The notes beneath the pieces were generated by a model that worked only from the letters and a program-made list of their open reading frames with translations, was not told the origin of the DNA and searched no databases. From Haloarcula regularis (lineage in GTDB: Archaea > Halobacteriota > Halobacteria > Halobacteriales > Haloarculaceae), in assembly GCF_029338315.1 (NCBI RefSeq), contig NZ_CP119794.1, positions 3,438,487 to 3,502,486 of the forward strand: 64,000 nt of DNA. The letters are read 5' to 3'. Each line of letters opens with the position of its first letter. Position 1 is the first letter of the stretch. A program made the position numbers and the translations under genes. Positions 45,186-54,618 of this stretch are shown in pieces.

Positions 45186-45542
45186 TCAGGCGTACTGGCG
45201 GACGATGTTGAGAATTTCGTCGAGTTCGTCCCCGTCCAGGGAGTACCGCTCCTGGGCGAAGACGGCGCGGAGCTCGTCCCGGTCGAGCGGCCGGAGGTTG
45301 GCAATCTTGTAGGCCGTCGCCTCGTCGACCTTCTCCAGTTCCTGCAGCTGGTCGACGAACTCGCGGGACTCCTCGGGGTCCAGCATCGCAAAGCGGTTGA
45401 CGTGTTCGATGGCCCGCTTGAGCTCGTAGCGCATCTCGCGGTCCTCGTCGGCGGCCCGCTCCATCTCCAGGCCCTCGAGTATCTCCTTGGTCTCGGCGAC
45501 GGTGAGATACTCCTCCGAGAGCTTCTCTTTGAAGATGGTCAT
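45186..45542 (-). CDS. rpoF: RNA polymerase subunit Rpo4 (RpoF)
   Basis: Forms the stalk of archaeal RNA polymerase with Rpo7. The 118-residue protein has YLTVAETKEILEGLEMERAA, HVNRFAMLDPEESREFVDQL and a C-terminal HRDC-like bundle (RYSLDGDELDEILNIVRQY). It starts three bases after L21e. Confidence 0.94.
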   Translation of the reverse strand: MTIFKEKLSEEYLTVAETKEILEGLEMERAADEDREMRYELKRAIEHVNRFAMLDPEESREFVDQLQELEKVDEATAYKIANLRPLDRDELRAVFAQERYSLDGDELDEILNIVRQYA

Positions 45543-45545
45543 CGC

Positions 45546-45839
45546 TTAGTTCTCTTGGCGTCGGAGGTGGGCGGGCTTGACGATGATGGTCTTCTCCTTG
45601 TTCCCGTCGGTGATCTGGACCTTGTAGGCCGTGCCCTGCTGGCCGACGACCTCGCCGGTCTGGCCGTCGAAGCGCGGGTGGAACCGGCCCTTGGGGACCG
45701 ACGGGTCGATCTTCATGTGGACCTTCTCGCCGACCTCGTACTGCTCGACGGCGCGCTGGGGCGGGGAGGTGCCGCGGTCGCGGGGCTTGTTCTTGAGCTT
45801 GTCACGCGTCCCTTCGAGGGGTCCGTTGGAACTAGGCAT
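45546..45839 (-). CDS. rpl21e: 50S ribosomal protein L21e
   Basis: A 97-residue large-subunit protein starting at ATG 45839. [20 protein letters not shown] and [20 protein letters not shown] are conserved L21e sequence, followed by the SH3-like barrel [15 protein letters not shown]. First gene of the Rpo4-DUF655-KsgA-HemK block. Confidence 0.97.
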   Translation of the reverse strand: MPSSNGPLEGTRDKLKNKPRDRGTSPPQRAVEQYEVGEKVHMKIDPSVPKGRFHPRFDGQTGEVVGQQGTAYKVQITDGNKEKTIIVKPAHLRRQEN

Positions 45840-45954
45840 TCTTGGCCTTCGCTTGTCCACTCGCCCTAATAAAACGTGCGTTCCGCGGCCGTCGGGCACC
45901 GACTGTGGCGGTCGCTCACGGGGCGCGTGACCGAAAAGACGCGAGCCAGTCCGT

Positions 45955-46221
45955 TCAGAGGCGGCCGACGCTGTCGACGTCGACGGATTCGACGCCCTCG
46001 ACTTCCGCGAAGGCCTCCTCGACGGCCTCGGTACCACCGGTGTCGTCGGGGACGATGACGGTCGGGAACAGCGCGACGAGGCCGAACGCGACGTCGTCAC
46101 GCTCGAAGCCCTTGATCTTCGCTCCCTCGGGAAGCGCGCCCTCGAGACGCTCCTGGAGTGCGTCGAGGTCGACTTCCGGGCTCTGCGGCATGATCTTGAT
46201 CTTGGCGGCGACTTTCCCCAT
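45955..46221 (-). CDS. aef1B: Translation elongation factor aEF-1beta
   Basis: Guanine-nucleotide exchange factor for aEF-1alpha. An 88-residue protein from ATG 46221: [20 protein letters not shown], a ferredoxin-like fold with [20 protein letters not shown] and the C-terminal [12 protein letters not shown]. It follows the zinc-finger gene by two bases. Confidence 0.95.
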   Translation of the reverse strand: MGKVAAKIKIMPQSPEVDLDALQERLEGALPEGAKIKGFERDDVAFGLVALFPTVIVPDDTGGTEAVEEAFAEVEGVESVDVDSVGRL

Positions 46222-46223
46222 CG

Positions 46224-46403
46224 TTATGGCCCTCGGAATCCGCAGTCGGGACACTCATAGAGGTTGCTCTGCTTCCGGCAGGTGGCACACCGGTAGATCT
46301 GGTGCCCGCAGTCCGGGCACTTGAACGCGGCGGCGTTCGTGCCGGCGATGTTGATGCCACACGAGACGCACTTGCGCGCCTGTTTCTGCTGGCTCTCGCT
46401 CAT
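46224..46403 (-). CDS. HVO_2753-type small zinc finger protein
   Basis: A 59-residue protein from ATG 46403 with four CxxC knuckles: [21 protein letters not shown] and CPDCGF, enough for two zinc sites. It matches the haloarchaeal micro-protein HVO_2753, whose deletion in Haloferax affects swarming and biofilm formation (recalled from literature). Its fixed place next to aEF-1beta suggests a link with translation. Confidence 0.92.
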   Translation of the reverse strand: MSESQQKQARKCVSCGINIAGTNAAAFKCPDCGHQIYRCATCRKQSNLYECPDCGFRGP

Positions 46404-46493
46404 ACCTCCCCGTATCCCACCGCGACTTTTAACGATTGCCAAACGTCCCGGGCGAGACGGGGTGACACACCGCCGGGGTTCGCTCGGATTCGT

Positions 46494-47090
46494 CTAGCTC
46501 CCCGGCAGGATGTCGCCCAGCGCGGCCCCGATGGCCATCGGGACGAACGCGACGCTACAGATACACAGCGAGACCCAGATCACCCGGGGGTCGGCTGACC
46601 ACGCCACGACGCCCCACCCGGTCAGCAGCGCGACGGCGGTCAGGAGGGCGGTGACGGTCACGCCGACGAGTCGCCGCGGGACGACCCCGAACAGACGGTT
46701 CGCGACGCGGACGTCCTGGAAGTCGGCGACGTAGAGGATACCGACCACCACCGCCACCGCCGCGACGACGGTACCGACGAAGTACAGGGGGTGGCGGGCG
46801 ATGTGACGGCCGGCGTCGACCGTCCCGCTCTCGACGGCCATCGGGATGCCAAAGAGCAGCGACCCGAGCACCGCCTCGGCGAAGTCCGCGCGGTCGAACC
46901 CCCAGACGACGCGCCCGAAGACCGGCGTCTCGTGACCCTGGACGTCGATGGCGGCCCGCATTGCCTCCCGGACCTGCTCGCGTTCGGTCGGGTCGTCGAC
47001 GATGGCCTCCAGCGCTTCGAGCTCGTCGAAGAGCGCGCCGATGGCGTCTTGCCCGTCGAGGTCGGAGGGCTGCTGGTCGTCCTCGCTCAT
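46494..47090 (-). CDS. DUF2391 family membrane protein
   Basis: A 198-residue protein from ATG 47090. Residues 1-60 are acidic and helical (FDELEALEAIVDDPTEREQV), then WGFDRADFAEAVLGSLLFGI begins four to five membrane helices ending IGAALGDILPGS. DUF2391 proteins are putative integral membrane proteins of unknown role. The much longer open frame upstream is antisense to TFB and rejected. Confidence 0.75.
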   Translation of the reverse strand: MSEDDQQPSDLDGQDAIGALFDELEALEAIVDDPTEREQVREAMRAAIDVQGHETPVFGRVVWGFDRADFAEAVLGSLLFGIPMAVESGTVDAGRHIARHPLYFVGTVVAAVAVVVGILYVADFQDVRVANRLFGVVPRRLVGVTVTALLTAVALLTGWGVVAWSADPRVIWVSLCICSVAFVPMAIGAALGDILPGS

Positions 47091-47309
47091 CGGCCGCCCC
47101 GCTCCGTCGAGGACGTCGCTGTTCGCTCGCCTTTGTTGCTTCCGAGCGCGCGGGCGATCGCGACGGCCTCCGTCCCCGCGTGCCGGCTCCGGATACGGCC
47201 ACCTCCATGCCGACACCACTGACTGGAACCGGGTTAAGCCTTTACGCTGGGATAGGAAGCCAGCGTCACCGGATTTTCGCCCGGCGGACTCCCCGGAGCC
47301 GCCCAAACA

Positions 47310-47317
47310 TTTATATG
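47310..47317 (+). promoter_or_regulatory. TATA box of the TFB gene
   Basis: TTTATATG within CATTTATATGTAA; 29-36 nt upstream of the ATG at 47346, predicting an mRNA with a leader of only a few bases. Confidence 0.65.
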
Positions 47318-47345
47318 TAATTGGCTGTTCTCCGTAAAAGAACAC

Positions 47346-48305
47346 ATGGAACGTCCGACGCGCCAGCGCAACACCGAACAGGAGGAGCGCGAGCAGGAGT
47401 CCGAGGCCACAGGACAGCAGACCTGTCCGGAGTGTGAGTCGGAGTCGATATCCAGTGACGGCGGGGGGGAGCTCGTCTGTGAGGACTGCGGGCTGGTCAT
47501 CGAAGACGAGAACATCGACCGGGGGCCGGAGTGGCGGGCGTTCAATCACTCCGAGCGGCAGTCGAAGTCGCGCGTCGGCGCGCCCACCACCCAGACGATG
47601 CACGACAAGGGACTGACCACCCAGATCGACTGGAAGGACAAGGACGCCTACGGGCGCTCGCTCTCCTCGGAGAAACGGAGTCAGATGCACCGCCTGCGCA
47701 AGTGGCAAGAGCGCATCCGGACGAAAGATGCCGGCGAGCGGAACCTCCAGTTCGCCCTCTCCGAGATCGACCGCATGGCCTCGGCGCTGGGCGTCCCCCG
47801 GTCGGTACGCGAGGTCGCGTCGGTCATCTATCGCCGCGCGCTCAACGAGGACCTCATCCGCGGCCGCTCGATCGAAGGCGTGGCGACCGCCTGCCTGTAC
47901 GCCGCCTGCCGACAGGAGGGCATCCCGCGCAGTCTCGAGGAGGTGTCGGACGTCTCCCGCGTCGAACAAAAGGAGATCGGGCGCACCTATCGCTACGTCG
48001 CCCAGGAGCTCGAGCTGAAGATGGAACCGGTCGACCCCAAGCAGTACGTCCCCCGCTTCGCGTCGGAACTGGAACTCTCCGAGGAGGTCCAGTCGAAGGC
48101 CAACGAGATCATCGACACCACCGCCGAACAGGGCCTGCTCTCGGGCAAGTCCCCGACCGGCTACGCCGCCGCCGCCATCTACGCCGCCTCGCTGCTCTGC
48201 AACGAGAAAAAGACCCAGCGCGAGGTCGCCGACGTGGCCCAGGTGACGGAAGTCACCATCCGCAACCGGTACCAGGAACAGATCGAAGCGATGGGCATCC
48301 ACTGA
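47346..48305 (+). CDS. tfb: Transcription initiation factor IIB
   Basis: Recruits RNA polymerase to TBP-bound promoters. The 319-residue protein has an acidic tail, a zinc ribbon CPEC...CEDCG (about 27-48), the B-finger/linker with [20 protein letters not shown], and two cyclin folds ([20 protein letters not shown] about 130; [20 protein letters not shown] about 235) ending [17 protein letters not shown]. Haloarchaea have several TFBs; the paralogue number is not deducible. Confidence 0.97.
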   Translation: MERPTRQRNTEQEEREQESEATGQQTCPECESESISSDGGGELVCEDCGLVIEDENIDRGPEWRAFNHSERQSKSRVGAPTTQTMHDKGLTTQIDWKDKDAYGRSLSSEKRSQMHRLRKWQERIRTKDAGERNLQFALSEIDRMASALGVPRSVREVASVIYRRALNEDLIRGRSIEGVATACLYAACRQEGIPRSLEEVSDVSRVEQKEIGRTYRYVAQELELKMEPVDPKQYVPRFASELELSEEVQSKANEIIDTTAEQGLLSGKSPTGYAAAAIYAASLLCNEKKTQREVADVAQVTEVTIRNRYQEQIEAMGIH

Positions 48306-48414
48306 GTCCGCCGACCACACTTCTCTCGAACCGTCCACCTGCCCGTGAGCGACGCGCCTGCGCGTGCTCGAGGTGTCCGAGGCGACCGAAAACATCGCCG
48401 CCTGCCGGAACCGT

Positions 48415-49122
48415 TCAGTCGTCGGCGGGGTGTGCCGTCGCGGTCGGTCCGCTACGCGACGATATCGTCGAGAGCCCGTACATCGCGATGAGGCCGAAGC
48501 CGACCTTCGTCACCACGTCGAGGTAACTGATGACCAGCGACGACGTCTCGACGTCCATCAGGCCGATGCCGGCCAGCCCCAGCAGCCAGACGACCGGGTA
48601 GACGAGCCACAGGACCACGACGAAGTTCCGCAGGGTCCGGTAGAGGCTCAGTTCGAGATCGCCGAGCGCCCGTCCGGCGGCCTCGGCGACGGCGCCGTAC
48701 AGCAGGTAGACGACGCCGGCGAACGCGAGCGCGCCGAGGCCAAAGAGGCCGTAACTCAGCGGCGCGGCGGTCACGGCCCCGGCGAACCCGAAGACGATAG
48801 TCAGCGCCTGCAGGCCCACGAGCTTGACGAGGTCCTCGCGGGCCGCGTTCGCGAGCAGGCCCAGGAAGAGGACGTTGATAGGCGTCGTCAACAGCCAGTC
48901 GGCGTAGCGGACCGCGTACACCGTGTGGCTCTCCGTCTGGACGGTCCCAACCCCCAGCACCAGCAGGGCGTACGCCACGATGGCGATGCCCGGAATCGCC
49001 ACCAGCAGGAGGTAGCGCCGTCGGGTCGATTCGGGGACGAGCCGGTAGCCGTAGGCCAGGACGGCCGTCCCGAGCAGTTCGCCGAGCAGTCCCAGCGTGA
49101 ACCAGGTCGTTATCGTTGCCAT
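48415..49122 (-). CDS. sop2: Sensory rhodopsin II (phoborhodopsin)
   Basis: A 235-residue, seven-helix retinal protein mediating blue-light avoidance. Diagnostic residues by direct count: Arg72 and Asp75 (counterion) in VRYADWLLTTP, Phe86 at the proton-donor position (Asp in pumps), Tyr175 in YPVVWLLG, Asp202, Thr205 and the retinal Lys206 in LDVVTKVGFG. Phe86 together with the Tyr/Thr pair identifies a sensor rather than a proton pump. It starts two bases after the end of the HtrII gene, the usual htrII-sopII order. Confidence 0.92.
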   Translation of the reverse strand: MATITTWFTLGLLGELLGTAVLAYGYRLVPESTRRRYLLLVAIPGIAIVAYALLVLGVGTVQTESHTVYAVRYADWLLTTPINVLFLGLLANAAREDLVKLVGLQALTIVFGFAGAVTAAPLSYGLFGLGALAFAGVVYLLYGAVAEAAGRALGDLELSLYRTLRNFVVVLWLVYPVVWLLGLAGIGLMDVETSSLVISYLDVVTKVGFGLIAMYGLSTISSRSGPTATAHPADD

Positions 49123-49124
49123 TG

Positions 49125-51444
49125 TCAGTCGTCGGTCTCCGCGGTCGCCGTGTTCGCGCCGACCTCACCGCTCGCGTCGACACGGAAGCGTTCGAGGAGC
49201 GACTCGAGGTCCGCGGCGCGCTGGCCCAGTTCGTCGGCGGCGTCGGCGACCTGTCCGATGGCGGCTTCCTGGTCGTCGGCCGCGCCCGCGACGACGTCGG
49301 CCTCCGTCGCGGTCTGCTGGCTGATCTCCGAGATGTCGTCGATGGTCCCCATGACGTCCTGTGCAGTCCGGGCCTGTTCGGCCGTGGCGTGATCTATCTC
49401 CTGGATTCCCGTGTCGACCTCCTCGGTGTACTCGACGATGGTCTCTAAGGCCTCGACGGCCTCCTCGACGGTATCGACGCCCTCGCTGATGCGCTGGCTC
49501 GTCGACTCCATCGTCTCGACCGTGTCGCCGGCCTGGGCCTGGATGCGTTCGATCCGCGCCTCGATGTCGCTTGCGGCCTCCTTGGTCTCCTCGGCGAGGC
49601 CCTTTATCTCGTCGGCGACGACGGCGAAGCCGTCGCCGTCGCCGTCGGCGTGGGCCGCCTCGATGGAGGCGTTCAGCGCGAGCATATTCGTCTGTTCGAC
49701 GATGGAGGTGATGACGCTGACGATTTCGCCGATTTCGTCCAAGTCGTCGTCCAGCGCGTTGATCTCGGCGACCGTCTCCTTGGTCACGTCGTCGATCTCG
49801 CCCATCTCTTCGATGGCCGCCTGTGCGGCCTCGCGTCCGTCCTCGCCGACGTCCGCGGCCGACTGGGAGGTGTCGGCGACCTGCTGGGCGGCCGAGGCCA
49901 CCTCCTCTGCCGTCGCCGAGAGGTTCTCCATCTCGGATGCCGCCGAGTCCAGCCCCTCGTTTTGTTCGGTCGCGCCCTCGAATATCTCCTCGATGGACGA
50001 CGCGACCTGCTGGCTGGCTTCGTCGACCCGGTCGGCGTTTGACGCGACCCGGTCGCTCGACTGCAGGACGTTCGCGGCGAACGTCTGCATGTTCGCGATA
50101 GTCGACTCCAGCGCGGCCAGCGTGGCGTTTATCTCCTCGCCGACGGCCGCCATCGCGTCGCTCATGCTCTCGGTGTCGACCCGCGCGGTCAGGTCGCCGT
50201 CCGCGGCCGCGTCGAGCGCGTCGCTGTACTCCTGGGCCTTCAGTTCGAGGTGGCTGCTGAGCGCTTCCATCTCGTTTCGCTCTTGCTCGACGTCTGCCCG
50301 CGCTGCTTCGGCCTCCTCACGGGCGGCCTCGGCCTCCTCGCGGGCGGATTCGGCTTCGGCAATCTGTTCTCTGAGGTTCGTCCGCATGTTGTCGAAGGCG
50401 CCGTAGAGCGTCCCGAACTCGTCGGTCCTGGCGGTCTCAAGTTCCACCTCGAGGTCGCCGTCGGCCATCGCCTCGGCCTTCGCGGAGAGGCGCCGAAGCG
50501 ATGCGATGGTGTTGCCACCGATGGTGACGCCGACGAGCCCTAGGTTCACCACCGCCAGGAGGATGAGCCCGACCAGGTCGGAGTTTATCTGCCTGCTCAG
50601 GGCGTAGGCCTCCGACGGTTTGGAGTGGGTCATGACGACCCAGTCCTGACCCTCCAGTCGGGAGAGCCCCATCACCATCGAGTCCGTCTCGACGAACGTG
50701 CTGTTCCCGGGTTCGAGTTCGCCCAGCGGGTCGCCGTCGAGCGTCGAGACCGGTGCGACCGTCCCGACCCTCGACGTGTTGTGGTGGAAGACGAACCGGC
50801 CGTCCGTGCCGACGACGAGCGTCCGTGACCCCGCACGCTGGCTGGATATCTCGCTGGCCTTGGCCTCGAGGTCGGTCATGTACACGAGCAGGCGGTCCTC
50901 GGCGCCCGGGACCGGCGAGACCACTGCGACGATCGGGTGGTCGACGACCGAGACGGAGAACGGTCGCGTTACGTAGGTGTCGTCGGGCCCCTCGAAGGCG
51001 GGTGTCCGTCGCGAACGGCGCGCCCTGGTCCGCGGCGTTGACGCCGACGAACTGCTCGTTCGAGCTCGCGAGTATCTCGCCCGACGCCGTGTTCACGTAG
51101 TGGACGGCGACGACGTCCGGCGGGACCGCGTCGTCCGCGACCATGCTCACGAGCCGATTCTGTCTCTCCGTGTTCGATCCCGTCGTGAACACGGGCCTGC
51201 TCGACGTCGTCCGGGCCTCGCGTCGCGTCGTCGTCAGCCAGGCGTCCAGCTGGTCGGCCTGGGTGTCTGACAGGGCGGTCAGCTCGTCCGAGACGTCTGC
51301 TTCCAGCGTGGCAGACGCCTGGACGCTGACGAGGACCCCGAAGGCGACGACGACGACGATCGCGAACGCGAGCGCAGCGCCGAGCCGGCCGGCGTAACTG
51401 TCGCCGACGAAGCTCGGAAGCGGTGACGCGCTGTCTGATGCCAT
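49125..51444 (-). pseudogene. htr2: Sensory rhodopsin II transducer HtrII, frameshifted in the extracellular domain
   Basis: Transducer that couples to the neighbouring rhodopsin. From ATG 51444: helix TM1 LGAALAFAIVVVVAFGVLVS (about 22-41), an extracellular domain, TM2 LVGLILLAVVNLGLVGVTIG (about 290), HAMP, and a signalling coiled coil with tip [20 protein letters not shown]. The extracellular part breaks at 50998-51005; the two halves rejoin as GAPFATDT and AFEGPDDTYVTRPF. The length of 2320 bases suggests one surplus base; an intact 772 residues resembles the long, serine-sensing Halobacterium HtrII rather than the short Natronomonas form. A CTTTAGG element near 51470 is its likely TATA box. 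Confidence 0.88.
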
Positions 51445-51625
51445 CGCCGTTCGGTACGAAAAAAACGACCTAAAGGGTTCGTCCCCGATTTTCAACAGTG
51501 ATAGGAAGATCCGGTACCGCCCGGGGGCGCTACAATCCAGGCGAACCGCCGGAACCGGCGTCCGCCCCGGTCGGTACGACCACAACAGTGATGCTGGGCG
51601 CTTCTAGAGTGTACTGTCACGCATC

Positions 51626-53026
51626 ATGTCGCCGGACGAACGCGGTCCGACGGACCCGCGGACCCTGGTTGCCGAGGTCATCACGGCCCCCGAGACGGGG
51701 TACACGCAGCTCCCGGCCCTGCTGGGGTTGCTCGACGTCGGCGACCGGCAGGTCCGACTCGGCGCGGTGACGGCCCTCTGTGTCGTCGCCGAGGACCACC
51801 CGGCCACGGCGGACTACCTCGCTCGCCGCCTGCTCGACCGGACCGGGGGCGACCAGCCCCTCGAGGTGGCCCTGGCGATCGAGTATCTGGCCGCCCGGTA
51901 TCCCGGGGCGGTCGAAGCCGAGCTGGACGCCTACAACGCGACCCACGAGGGGGACCGCGACCTCGGTGACCTGACGGCGGATTTAGGCAGCGCGACGCTT
52001 CAGGACCCGTCGCTGGGCCTCGACGTGGGCCGGACGACGGCCGTCGGCGACGCTACTACCGGGCAGCGGACCGACTACGACCCCGAGGACGTCGAGACCG
52101 CCGACGACGAGGAAGACGCCGACGGGACGATAGGCGATCGTCCGATCGGCGACCTGTTGCCGGGTCGCACCGACTGGCTCGCCATCGTCGAGCACGAGAG
52201 CCCGTTCGACCACCTTTCCATCCTGGCCCCGCGCGACAGACGGCGGTACGGGGACGTCTACCGGACGCTCGGGACCATCGACGGCACCGACGTCGCCGTC
52301 GCGATACGCCTGCTCGACACGCCCGATACGGACACCGATGCCTTCCGGTCGGCCGTCGGGACACGACTCGACGACTGGGCCGCCGTCGCCGGCCTCGACA
52401 ACGTCGTCTCGCTGTATGACTGGGGCCACGAGCCGTACCTCTGGGCGACGACGGAGTACACCGACGAGACGCTCGCCGACCGCGACCAGTTCGACCCGGC
52501 AGAGGCCGCCTGGCACGCCGAACAGCTGGCCCTCGCCGTCTCGTCACTTCACGAACGGGGCGTCGTCCACGCGAGCATCGACCCGGAGAACGTCGCCTAC
52601 TACGGGAACGTGCTGGCGGCCGACGACCGGCAACCGCCGCTGCTGGACAACGTCGGGGCCATCCAGGCCTACCGGCACGTCACCGACCCGGCGAACTACC
52701 TCGACCCACGCTACGCCGCGCCCGAGTTCTACGACCGTCGCTTCGGGCGCATCGACCACGCGACCGACCTCTATCACCTCGGCGCGGTCTGCTACCGCCT
52801 GTTTACCGGCCGACCGCCCTACGCCGGCGAGTTCGAGACGATCCGCGAGCGCGTGCTCCAGGCCCCGCCGCCGACGCCGAGCGAGGTAGCCGACGTCCCG
52901 TCGGAGGTCGACGCCCTCGTCGGCAAGGCGATGGGCAAGCGGAAACTCGCGCGCTACGAGTCGGTAACCCACCTAACACAAGAGATACGTGCGCTGAAAG
53001 AGAGTCTCGAAGACGATGGTGGGTAA
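51626..53026 (+). CDS. Protein-kinase-like protein lacking key catalytic residues, with HEAT-like N-terminus
   Basis: A 466-residue cytosolic protein. Residues 10-110 are helical repeats of HEAT type (LPALLGLLDVGDRQVRLGAV). After an acidic linker, 185-460 has a protein-kinase fold, but catalysis looks lost: the ATP-lysine motif reads VAIR (225-228), the catalytic loop reads HASIDPEN (315-322) where HRDLKPEN is expected, and DFG reads DNVG (341-344). Structural motifs remain: YAAPEF (363-368) and DLYHLGAVCYRLFTGRPPYA (381-400). Probably a pseudokinase scaffold. It overlaps the next gene by 11 bases. Confidence 0.8.
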   Translation: MSPDERGPTDPRTLVAEVITAPETGYTQLPALLGLLDVGDRQVRLGAVTALCVVAEDHPATADYLARRLLDRTGGDQPLEVALAIEYLAARYPGAVEAELDAYNATHEGDRDLGDLTADLGSATLQDPSLGLDVGRTTAVGDATTGQRTDYDPEDVETADDEEDADGTIGDRPIGDLLPGRTDWLAIVEHESPFDHLSILAPRDRRRYGDVYRTLGTIDGTDVAVAIRLLDTPDTDTDAFRSAVGTRLDDWAAVAGLDNVVSLYDWGHEPYLWATTEYTDETLADRDQFDPAEAAWHAEQLALAVSSLHERGVVHASIDPENVAYYGNVLAADDRQPPLLDNVGAIQAYRHVTDPANYLDPRYAAPEFYDRRFGRIDHATDLYHLGAVCYRLFTGRPPYAGEFETIRERVLQAPPPTPSEVADVPSEVDALVGKAMGKRKLARYESVTHLTQEIRALKESLEDDGG

Positions 53027-53741
53027 GGTGGACGTAGAGCTCCAGTTCGTGGCGGGCAACCCCAACCTGACGTTCATCTTCTTCATCGCTCTGACTCTGC
53101 TCGCGACGCTGGGGCTTCGCTTCGCGTTCTACGCCGTCCGGAACCGCCGCGCCAGCGACCTGGTGGCGGAACACCGGCTGTGGGACTTCCTCGCCGTCGT
53201 CGGCCTCCTCTCGGTCCTGTTTGCCGTGCTCGGCCTGCTGGAGATCGTCACGACCCTGTCGTTCCCGTTCAAGGGGGCGTTCGTGCTCGCCCAGGTCCTC
53301 CTGCTCGCGATCACGATGCGGGTCCTCTACCGGAACGTCGTTCCCTCGACCGGCGACCCACACCGGTACACGCGCTCGCTGACGCGCGCGGCCCTGCTCG
53401 TCGTCGGGGCCGTCTTCGCCGGCCTGGTCGTCGTCGGCCGCCACCCCGCGCTGGTCGGGGTGCTCGGCCTGAGCGCCCTCGTGTTCGCGGCCGCGGGGTT
53501 CTCCTTTGGCCGGCGCGGTGCCGCGGCGACCCGCGTCCAGGGCACGGTGGTCGACACCCTGCTCCGGCATCTCCTGCCGGTCTTGCTGTTTGCCGCACTC
53601 GTCCCGGCCGTGGACCTGGCGACGCTGGCCGGCCTCGACCGGGCCGTCGTCTTGCACGTGCAGGTCGTCTTCGTCATCATGACGGCGACGACGCTGATGA
53701 CCGCGACCATCAAGCTCCGGCAGAACCTCGCGAGCCTCTGA
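53016..53741 (+). CDS. Polytopic membrane protein coupled to the pseudokinase
   Basis: A 241-residue protein with about seven hydrophobic helices; MVGKVDVELQFVAGNPNLTF then FIFFIALTLLATLGLRFAFY. It resembles no family I know. Start 53016 lies inside the end of the pseudokinase gene, so the two are co-translated and may work together at the membrane. Confidence 0.72.
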   Translation: MVGKVDVELQFVAGNPNLTFIFFIALTLLATLGLRFAFYAVRNRRASDLVAEHRLWDFLAVVGLLSVLFAVLGLLEIVTTLSFPFKGAFVLAQVLLLAITMRVLYRNVVPSTGDPHRYTRSLTRAALLVVGAVFAGLVVVGRHPALVGVLGLSALVFAAAGFSFGRRGAAATRVQGTVVDTLLRHLLPVLLFAALVPAVDLATLAGLDRAVVLHVQVVFVIMTATTLMTATIKLRQNLASL

Positions 53742-53804
53742 CCGCCGGGAGACGCACGACGCGTCGGCTGGGCATTTATCAGGTAGCCGAACGTTACCTC
53801 GCGT

Positions 53805-54513
53805 ATGTCTGTCGAATTTGACTTCGACGGTGACGTAGCGCTCGTGACCGGCGTGGGCGGTGCTCTGGGCAGTGCGGCCGCACGGGCCTTCCTGGAGGCT
53901 GGGGCGACGGTCTGTGGGGCCGACGTCGTCGACCCCGAGAGCGAGGACTTCCTGCTCGAACCGCACGAACGCATCGACTTCCACCAGGGCGATTTCACCG
54001 ACGAGGCCGACGTCGAGCGCGTCGTCGGCGACGTCATCGACGAACACGGCCGACTGGACTACCTGCTGAACATCGCCGGCACCTGGCGCGGCGGCGACCC
54101 GGTCCACGACACCGACGTCGACACCTTCGACTTCCTCTTTGACGTCAACCTCAAGACGATGTTCCTGGCGTCGAAACACGCCCTGCCACACCTCCGGGAG
54201 ACGGAGGGCCGTCGTCTCCGTCTCGGCCCGGTCCTCGCTGGAGGGTGGCGAGGGCGACGGCCTCTACCGGGCGACGAAGGCCGGCGTCCGCCTGCTGACC
54301 GAGACTATCGCCGAGGAGAACCTCGGGACGGTGCGGGCGAACGCGGTGCTGCCGAGCGTCATCGACACGCCGATGAACCGCGAGATGATGCCCGATTCGG
54401 ACCACTCGAAGTGGGTCGACCCGGCCGACATCGCCGCGATGATGCTGCTGCTGTGTTCGGACGCCTCCGCTGTCACCAGCGGCGCGGCGGTGCCGGTCTA
54501 CGGCGAGGCCTGA
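53805..54513 (+). pseudogene. Short-chain dehydrogenase/reductase, frameshifted
   Basis: NAD(P)-dependent Rossmann oxidoreductase. First frame: VALVTGVGGALGSAAARAFL (about 10-29) cofactor motif and DYLLNIAGTWRGGDP (about 85). Second frame: AVVSVSARSSLEGGEGDGLY, the catalytic Ser then YRATKAG with Tyr-x-x-x-Lys, and VLPSVIDTPMNREMMP. The switch is in the G run 54204-54208; 709 bases is one over a multiple of three. Intact length would be about 235. Substrate unknown. Confidence 0.86.
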
Positions 54514-54618
54514 CGGGACCCCGGACCGATCTGTGGGTTGCTAACGCGGTTCTCGGCGAGTCTCGCCGGGAAACCGATGCGATTTTGTTGCGATGCGAGA
54601 GACCCGCCAGGATAGAGC

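Noticed and set aside
46494..48395. A 633-codon minus-strand frame covering DUF2391 and the antisense of TFB
   Set aside because: Only its last 198 codons are real (start at 47090). The upstream part mirrors TFB, which is unmistakable on the + strand.
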